In this document: piece after piece, positions 19,969-24,254 of the stretch
Layout of the letters: every line of letters begins with the position of its first letter
Numbering within the stretch: the first letter of the stretch is position 1
NCBI GenBank assembly: GCA_964505725.1
Contig: CAZDJK010000084.1
Span: 1-24,254 of the forward strand
Length of the DNA: 24,254 bases
Source: CAVRJC01 sp964505725
Lineage (GTDB): Bacteria; Actinomycetota; Acidimicrobiia; IMCC26256; DASPTH01
Direction: 5' to 3'
Notes under the pieces: generated by a model
Told to the model about the DNA's origin: nothing
What the model saw: the letters and a program-made list of their open reading frames with translations, nothing else
Databases searched by the model: none
Position numbers and translations under genes: made by a program

Positions 19969-21096
19969 ATGCCGACATCGCCGTCGACATCGCCGTCGAC
20001 CAGCCCCATCAGCTCGACCATCCCCACGAAGTACTGGCACGTGCTCGACGACGGCCGGATCCAGTGCGACGTGTGCCCCCGGGCCTGCAAGCTCCGCGAG
20101 GGCCAGCGGGGCCTCTGCTTCGTGCGCGCCCGTGAAGACGACCAGATCGTCCTCACCACCTACGGCCGCTCGAGCGGCTTCTGCGTCGACCCCGTCGAGA
20201 AGAAGCCCCTGAACCACTTCCTGCCCGGATCGTCCGTCCTCTCGTTCGGCACCGCCGGGTGCAACCTCGCCTGCCGGTTCTGCCAGAACTGGGACATCTC
20301 CAAGTCGAAGGAGATCGACACCCTCGCCGACCAGGCCAGCCCCGAGACCATCGCCCAAGCCGCGCTCGACCTCGGCGCCCGCAGCGTCGCGTTCACCTAC
20401 AACGACCCCGTCATCTTCCTCGAGTACGCGAGCGACGTCGCCGACGCCTGCCGCGCCGTCGGCGTGCGCTCCGTCGCGGTCACCGCCGGCTACGTCTGCG
20501 ACGAGCCCCGCCGCGACTTCTTCTCGCACGTCGACGCCGCCAACGTCGACCTCAAGGCCTTCACCGAGGACTTCTACCACCACGTCAGCGGCGGCCACCT
20601 CCAAGACGTGCTCGACACGCTCGAGTACCTCGTGCACGACACCGACGTGTGGGTCGAGATCACCAATCTCCTCATCCCCGGCCACAACGATTCCGACGCC
20701 GAGCTCCACGACATGACCACGTGGATCGTCGAGCACCTCGGCCCCGACGTCCCCGTGCACTTCACCGCGTTCCACCCCGACTTCAAGATGCTCGACGTCC
20801 CGCCCACGCCGCCCGCCACCCTCACCCGCGCCCGCGACATCGCCGTCGGCAACGGCATCCACTACGCCTACACCGGCAACGTGCACGACCGTCACGGCGG
20901 TAGCACGTTCTGCCCCGCGTGCGGCGAGCGCGTCATCGAGCGCGACTGGTACGAGCTCGGCGCCTACCGCGTCACCGACGACGGGCGCTGCGCCGCGTGC
21001 GGCACCGCGATCGCGGGCCGGTTCGACGGCCCACCCGAGAGCTGGGGCGCGCACCGCGTGCCGGTCCGGCTCGCCTCCTTCGGCGGTGCGGCGTGA
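19969..21096 (+). CDS. amrS: AmmeMemoRadiSam system radical SAM enzyme
   Basis: 375-aa radical SAM protein of the AmmeMemoRadiSam system, whose substrate is not settled in the literature I know. The cluster motif is CNLACRFC (Cys98, Cys102, Cys105: C-x3-C-x2-C). An N-terminal cysteine set (Cys33, Cys36, Cys40, Cys50, in CDVCPRAC and GLC) precedes it, as in pyruvate formate-lyase-activating-like relatives. SAM-binding landmarks are TYNDPVIF, VTAGYV, NVDLKAF and LLIPGHNDS. A C-terminal zinc-ribbon-like pair of CxxC motifs lies at 315/318 and 341/344. The first 20 residues are Thr/Ser/Pro-rich and come from a 12-bp repeat (near 19978-20001), so the true start could be slightly downstream. It is coupled to amrB by a GTGA overlap. 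Confidence 0.94.
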   Translation: MPTSPSTSPSTSPISSTIPTKYWHVLDDGRIQCDVCPRACKLREGQRGLCFVRAREDDQIVLTTYGRSSGFCVDPVEKKPLNHFLPGSSVLSFGTAGCNLACRFCQNWDISKSKEIDTLADQASPETIAQAALDLGARSVAFTYNDPVIFLEYASDVADACRAVGVRSVAVTAGYVCDEPRRDFFSHVDAANVDLKAFTEDFYHHVSGGHLQDVLDTLEYLVHDTDVWVEITNLLIPGHNDSDAELHDMTTWIVEHLGPDVPVHFTAFHPDFKMLDVPPTPPATLTRARDIAVGNGIHYAYTGNVHDRHGGSTFCPACGERVIERDWYELGAYRVTDDGRCAACGTAIAGRFDGPPESWGAHRVPVRLASFGGAA

Positions 21097-21935
21097 GCGG
21101 AACGAACGGCGCCGACATCCGCGTCCGTCCGCCCGCGGTCGCGGGCAGCTTCTACCCGGCCGGGGCCGAACGGCTCGCCGCCGACGTCGACGGCTATCTC
21201 GCCGCGGCGTCACCGAAGCCGGGGGCAACGACCACGGGCGCGCCGGCGAACCGCGCGCCCAAGGTTCTCGTGGTCCCGCACGCGGGCTACCAGTACTCAG
21301 GTCCCGTCGCCGCAAGCGCGTACGCCATGCTCGCCGCATCGCGCGACACCATCAAGCGCGTCGTGCTCATCGGCCCCGCGCACTACGTGCCGCTCGACGG
21401 CCTCGCCGTTACCTCTGCCGACGCCTGGATCACGCCCCTCGGTCTCGTCCCGATCGACGACGACGCGCGCCGCGCCGTCCTCGAAGTTCCCGGCGTGGTC
21501 GTCGACGACCGCGCGCACGCACCCGAGCACAGCCTCGAGGTGCAGCTCCCGTTCCTGACTCGCATGCTCGACGACTTCCGTCTGCTCCCACTCGTCGTCG
21601 GACGCGCCACCCCCGAGGTCGTGCCGGCGGCGCTCGACCGCGTGTGGGGCGGCCCCGAGACGCTCGTCGTGGTGAGCAGCGACCTCAGCCACTACCACCC
21701 GTACGAAGTCGCGCGTGCCCACGACCGACACACCGCCGACGCCATCCTCGCGGCCGACGGCGACGCGCTCGCACCCGACGACGCGTGCGGCTCGTACGCG
21801 CTGCGCGGGCTGTTGCACACCCCGGGCGTCCGAACCCTTAGACCGCATCTGCTCGACCTCCGCTCGTCCGGCGACACGGCCGGACCGCGGGACCGAGTGG
21901 TCGGCTACGGCGCGTTCGCGTGGGAGGCGGCATGA
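21093..21935 (+). CDS. amrB: AmmeMemoRadiSam system protein B (Memo family)
   Basis: 280-aa Memo-family protein, related to non-haem metal-binding dioxygenase-like folds (LigB-like). Family landmarks are RPPAVAGSFYPA at the N-terminus, VPHAGYQYSG with His63, LIGPAHYV with His97, PEHSLEVQLPFL, SSDLSHYHPY and the ACGSYALRGLL segment with a late cysteine; His/His/Cys positions parallel those proposed to bind metal in human MEMO1. The GTG at 21093 lies in a 4-nt overlap with amrS, and the TGA at its end overlaps amrA (ATGA). Acts in the cytoplasm together with the radical SAM enzyme and AMMECR1; the reaction is undefined. Confidence 0.94.
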   Translation: MSGTNGADIRVRPPAVAGSFYPAGAERLAADVDGYLAAASPKPGATTTGAPANRAPKVLVVPHAGYQYSGPVAASAYAMLAASRDTIKRVVLIGPAHYVPLDGLAVTSADAWITPLGLVPIDDDARRAVLEVPGVVVDDRAHAPEHSLEVQLPFLTRMLDDFRLLPLVVGRATPEVVPAALDRVWGGPETLVVVSSDLSHYHPYEVARAHDRHTADAILAADGDALAPDDACGSYALRGLLHTPGVRTLRPHLLDLRSSGDTAGPRDRVVGYGAFAWEAA

Positions 21936-22543
21936 CCGAGCCGCGCCAGCTCGACGACGCGCAGCGCGACACGCTGCTCGAGCTCGCCGAGGACACGCTC
22001 GCGGTCGCGCTCGCCGCGCGGCAGGTTCGGCTCCCCGGTCCCGACGCCATCCCCGATCCCGACCTGTGGGAGCCGGCGGCGACGTTCGTCACCCTCGAGC
22101 GGGGAATCCAGCTCCTCGGCTGCATCGGGACCCTCGAGGCGCACGAGCCCCTCGCGGTGTCGGTCGCCCGCCACGCGCTCGGCGCTGCGTTCGCCGACCC
22201 GCGCGTGCCGCCGATCACCCACGCCGACTACGTCGAGATGAGCATCAAGGTCTCCGTGCTGTCCGAGCCGGTCCCCCTCGCCGCGAGCTCGGCACGCGAG
22301 GTTGCCCACGCCGTCGAACCCGGCGTCGACGGGCTCGTCCTCGCGGCGCCCGGCTACAGCTCCACGCTCCTGCCCTCGGTGTGGCGCCAGCTACGCGAGG
22401 TCGACGACTTTCTCGACGCGCTCTGGGCCAAGGCCGGCCTGCCGCCCGGTGCATGGCTGCCCGGCACCCGCGTCCTCCGCTACACCACCGACGAGTTCGG
22501 CTCCCCCGGCCCCCGCCCTCCCGCGTTCGAGCGCGCCGCGTAG
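21932..22543 (+). CDS. amrA: AmmeMemoRadiSam system protein A (AMMECR1 family)
   Basis: 203-aa AMMECR1-domain protein. The family hallmark is the hexapeptide LRGCIG; here it reads LLGCIG (61-66, Cys64) so the usual Arg is Leu. Other conserved parts are FVTLERG, HALGAAFADPRVPP, VEMSIKVSVLSEP and LLPSVWRQL. The start is the ATG at 21932, inside an ATGA overlap with amrB; a GTG at 21920 in frame is the alternative. Third and last gene of the amr operon; a hairpin follows at 22576. Function is unknown, but the three proteins occur together in many bacteria and archaea, sometimes fused. Confidence 0.94.
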   Translation: MTEPRQLDDAQRDTLLELAEDTLAVALAARQVRLPGPDAIPDPDLWEPAATFVTLERGIQLLGCIGTLEAHEPLAVSVARHALGAAFADPRVPPITHADYVEMSIKVSVLSEPVPLAASSAREVAHAVEPGVDGLVLAAPGYSSTLLPSVWRQLREVDDFLDALWAKAGLPPGAWLPGTRVLRYTTDEFGSPGPRPPAFERAA

Positions 22544-22575
22544 CAACCGGCGAAGGCGCGCGACGCCTCGCTACA

Positions 22576-22604
22576 GGTAACCGTGGCGTCGGCAATCGGT
22601 TGCC
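22576..22604 (+). terminator. Hairpin after the amr operon
   Basis: GGTAACCG (22576-22583) pairs with CGGTTGCC (22597-22604), 8 bp with one G-U, loop of 13 bases, followed by a C/T-rich stretch but no U-run. Its place, 33 bases after the amrA stop and before the riboswitch, makes it a terminator candidate. Confidence 0.45.
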
Positions 22605-22678
22605 TCCCCATCCTCGATCGACGACGTCGATGGCGCACGTGGCCTGACAAACATGGCCGCGTGCCGGAGGGAGGCCGG

Positions 22679-22684
22679 TAGGGT
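22679..22684 (+). promoter_or_regulatory. Candidate -10 element for the riboswitch transcript
   Basis: TAGGGT fits the TAnnnT pattern common in actinobacterial promoters and ends 7 bases before the first paired base of riboswitch helix P1. No good -35 hexamer is seen at the usual distance. Confidence 0.4.
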
Positions 22685-22690
22685 GGCGCG

Positions 22691-22778
22691 GCTCATCAAG
22701 AGTGACCCGAGGGATCTGGCCCAGTGACGGTCCGGCAACCGGCTTCGGCGCGGTGCCAACGCCAGAAGCGATGAGGAG
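22691..22778 (+). ncRNA. SAM-I (S-box) riboswitch
   Basis: The conserved core is unmistakable: CTCATC (22692-22697) pairs with GATGAG (22770-22775) to form P1; AAGAG follows; then GAGGGA, CTGGCCC and GGCAACC in order, then GGTGCCAA and AGAAGC before P1 closes. This is the S-box order (k-turn in P2, GCAACC junction, J3/4 GGTGCnAA), not SAM-II or SAM-IV. The ribosome-binding site GAGGAG (22773-22778) of the next gene overlaps the 3' strand of P1, and the GTG start at 22784 is 5 bases further. SAM binding stabilises P1 in this class, so I infer that SAM shuts off translation here. There is no obvious intrinsic terminator in the platform. Confidence 0.9.
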
Positions 22779-22783
22779 ACACC

Positions 22784-23338
22784 GTGGGATCAGGTCGTCG
22801 ACAACGCGGTCGTGTGCTTCCGGTGCGATGCTGCGGCTCCTACCGGCTCGGCCACGACGTGCATTTCATCCAGGTGAGGCTCTCGTCCGAGGACGGCGCA
22901 CGCGTGGCGCACTCGGTCGAATCCGTCGGCGACGATGGCACGATCGTGTTCGCAGACGGCACGAGCTGCTGGAACCACGATCCCGAGCGGCTGCGCAGCA
23001 TCCTTGCCGTGCGCGGTCCCGATGTGACACTCGGGAAGTTCGGTGTGTTGCGCGCCCCCTCTTCGGACGGCTGGTATTGCTTCAGCGTCGCGGACGCACC
23101 TGACCCCTGCCGTCCCGAAACCGCTGAAGTCCGCCCGGGCGAATCGCTCGTTGACGAGTTGATGCGCCGTGGTGGCGTGCTCCGCAGCACTCGCCAGACA
23201 GGCGCCGAGACTGACCCGTCGCCCCGACGAAGCCCCGATATCGGACCTTCCGGCCTTGAACCGGCGTCGCCTCACTGCGCCAATCGAGCCACGCGGCGTG
23301 GAGGTCGTGCCGATCGCGGAGAGATCGAAACCAGATAG
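22784..23338 (+). CDS. Unrecognised gene under the SAM-I riboswitch
   Basis: 184-aa open frame starting at the GTG 22784, 5 nt after the riboswitch ribosome-binding site. I do not recognise it as methionine, SAM or transport related. The middle (about 24-108) looks like genuine protein: HDVHFIQVRLSSEDG, VESVGDDGTIVFADGTSCWN, HDPERLRSILAVRG, GKFGVLRAP and DGWYCFSVADAP. The first 20 residues (GRRQRGRVLPVRCCGS) and the last about 50, Arg/Pro/Ser-rich, look less natural, so the real gene may start later (GTG 22874) or be partly decayed. No signal peptide or membrane span. Codon use is less GC-biased than upstream genes, in keeping with the flank to the right. The competing minus-strand frame in this interval has no such coherent segment. 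Confidence 0.5.
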   Translation: MGSGRRQRGRVLPVRCCGSYRLGHDVHFIQVRLSSEDGARVAHSVESVGDDGTIVFADGTSCWNHDPERLRSILAVRGPDVTLGKFGVLRAPSSDGWYCFSVADAPDPCRPETAEVRPGESLVDELMRRGGVLRSTRQTGAETDPSPRRSPDIGPSGLEPASPHCANRATRRGGRADRGEIETR

Positions 23339-23408
23339 CTATCACCCTCGAGAACCGCGCTGTCGCACCTGTGGTGGTGACCCGGACCGTCGCGTCGTCT
23401 GTCTGGTC

Positions 23409-23677
23409 GTGACCGGCGAGAATCAGAGCTCATTCCGCCCTGGCGACGCGGTTTGCTACCGCCTGACAACGAGACGGTCCTCACCGCGACCGTACTGCGT
23501 CTCTTTGATGACGGGTATTTGATCCAGCTCGATCCGCCCGGACCTGGCGGCCCGGAGCCGGAAGTCGCAAGCCGGATCCTCGCCGAAACGAACGCGTTCC
23601 TCGCCGCCCACGGCGAGCCGCTCCTCGACTATCAGGACGCCTTGTTCGTCGCCCCAGAACATCTAGAAAGGTGCTGA
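23409..23677 (+). pseudogene. Frameshifted small gene (or 74-aa ORF from 23453)
   Basis: Two frames join into one sensible protein. From the GTG at 23409 the first frame reads VTGENQSSFRPGDAVCYR and then becomes nonsense. From about 23461 the -1 frame reads PDNETVLTATVLRLFDDGYL, followed by IQLDPPGPGGPEPEVASRI and later HGEPLLDYQDALFVAPEHLE, to the stop at 23675-23677. Restoring a single base, for instance one C in the ccgcctgac context, would give a continuous protein of about 90 aa with a FRPGDxVxYR ... VLRLFDDGYLIQLDPP pattern. The second half also stands alone as a 74-aa frame starting with TTG at 23453. I do not recognise the family. Whether this is decay or a sequencing error cannot be decided here. 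Confidence 0.45.
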
Positions 23678-23823
23678 GGCTCCGACGAAGCTGCCCCTGA
23701 TCGGCACCTCGGGGACGCCTCTTGCGACAACAACCGCGCGCTATGCGACGCGTGGTCCGCGACATGTTCGCGGTACTGGATCCGCAACCCGAGCCGTCGA
23801 TCTCGGTCCGCCGACACGTTCGG

Positions 23824-23974
23824 CTACCGCCGCCGGCAAGCCTCAATAATGGCGATCGAGTCGCCGTCGGGATGACGCACCACGGGCTCCCGACAATTCC
23901 GGTACGGCGATGGCCACAATGCTGTCGCCGGCCTGTTCGGTGTCACGGACGATGTATAGCCAGCGGCGTTCCAT
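23824..23974 (-). pseudogene. Probable frameshifted gene remnant
   Basis: On the minus strand an ATG at 23972-23974 begins MERRWLYIVRDTEQAGDSIV and continues AIAVPELSG before running to a stop at 23843-23845 in Arg/Ser-rich nonsense. The neighbouring frame then gives EPVVRHPDGDSIAIIEAC and CRRR to a TAG at 23824-23826. The two pieces look like one protein broken by a single-base shift near 23880. The first frame stays open upstream to 24118 with a basic stretch (RRARRELVAAR). Family not recognised. Confidence 0.35.
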
Positions 23975-24254
23975 ACGAGCCGCGACCAATTCGCGCCTTG
24001 CACGCCGGCGGCACGCACCGAAAGCATCCTTGACCCGCCTGCTCGAGCGGTCTCGTCGGAGTCTCCAACGCCGGGAGCGGGACGCCTCACGTCGTTTCCG
24101 CAGGTGAGAGCCACGATGTCAGCGTCCGACGGTTCCCTCGATTGACCGCTCCTTGCCGGGGTGTTGTGGCAAGTCCGTGTCGCCGTCAAGTGCGTGTCAC
24201 GCGCCCGCGACCCACGATTCGCAATCCCGGCGGGAAAGGTCTCGCAAGATCAGC
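23975..24254. other. Right flank without a supportable intact gene
   Basis: About 280 bases with no feature I can support as intact. Base composition is visibly less GC-rich than the core of the window, and reading frames on both strands are short and Arg-rich. A last minus-strand frame entering from the right edge ends in a TGA at 24197-24199 (residues LILRDLSRRDCESWVAGA), which might be the C-terminus of a neighbouring gene, but it is too short to call. Confidence 0.4.

Noticed and set aside
23236..23290. Possible minus-strand tRNA fragment (T-arm-like GGTTCAAGGCC)
   Set aside because: The loop looks like a T-loop but the fifth stem pair fails, no anticodon arm is present and no matching acceptor strand is found; too short for a tRNA.
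24197..24254. C-terminus of a gene entering from the right edge (minus)
   Set aside because: Only 18 codons are visible; too short to support a coding call.
1..24254. CRISPR array or insertion sequence
   Set aside because: The repeats seen are short tandem arrays without spacers; no transposase and no terminal inverted repeats with target duplications were recognised.

Overview
This is a high-GC, gene-dense bacterial chromosome segment. Very high GC at third codon positions, frequent GTG and TTG starts, many 4-nt stop/start overlaps, an F420-type LLM oxidoreductase, a DUF222/13E12-type HNH protein and actinobacterial-style ECF sigma/anti-sigma genes point to Actinomycetota. An Acidimicrobiia-like lineage is my best guess, but that is inference; no rRNA or other marker gene is present.

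Layout. 1-2095 (minus strand): the 5' part of a Bcp/PrxQ peroxiredoxin, a small secreted protein, and an ECF sigma factor translationally coupled to its zinc-finger (RskA-like) anti-sigma factor. 2254-6735 (plus): a secreted cupredoxin, a SnoaL-like protein, then a tightly overlapped redox operon (Ser-rich anchored protein, ferric-reductase-like b-heme membrane protein, NuoF-like flavoprotein, 3Fe-4S ferredoxin) and a free-standing cyclic-nucleotide-binding-domain protein. 6704-8899: a second, paralogous ECF sigma factor (minus) diverges from a TetR regulator across an operator-rich gap; a VOC protein and a HIT-like zinc protein follow. 9001-12987: a TfoX-N protein diverges from an ArsR-SRPBCC fusion, followed by a second SRPBCC protein, a metallo-beta-lactamase-fold protein with its own promoter, and a kelch lipoprotein. 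13028-19896 (minus): HNH protein, trpB, LLM oxidoreductase, type II NADH dehydrogenase, trpA and an orphan D12-class adenine methyltransferase. 19969-22543 (plus): a complete AmmeMemoRadiSam operon (amrS-amrB-amrA). 22544-24254: a SAM-I riboswitch in front of an unrecognised gene, then a visibly less GC-rich stretch with frameshifted gene remnants.

How the genes may work together. The clearest functional unit is the 2254-6241 block. A soluble NAD(P)H-side module (NuoF-like protein plus ferredoxin) is coupled to a membrane di-heme module with a large extracytoplasmic tail, and a copper protein sits just upstream next to a redox-type sigma/anti-sigma pair. I infer a transmembrane electron-export chain. 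A second theme is regulatory DNA: paired GTTAC/GTAAC operators before tetR, a promoter whose -10 hexamer is the loop of a perfect inverted repeat before the ArsR fusion, and two unrelated tandem-repeat arrays that each carry a Shine-Dalgarno core in front of the two SRPBCC genes. The third is the SAM-I riboswitch with its ribosome-binding site inside helix P1, driving a gene that is not a recognisable methionine gene and lying directly after a radical-SAM operon.
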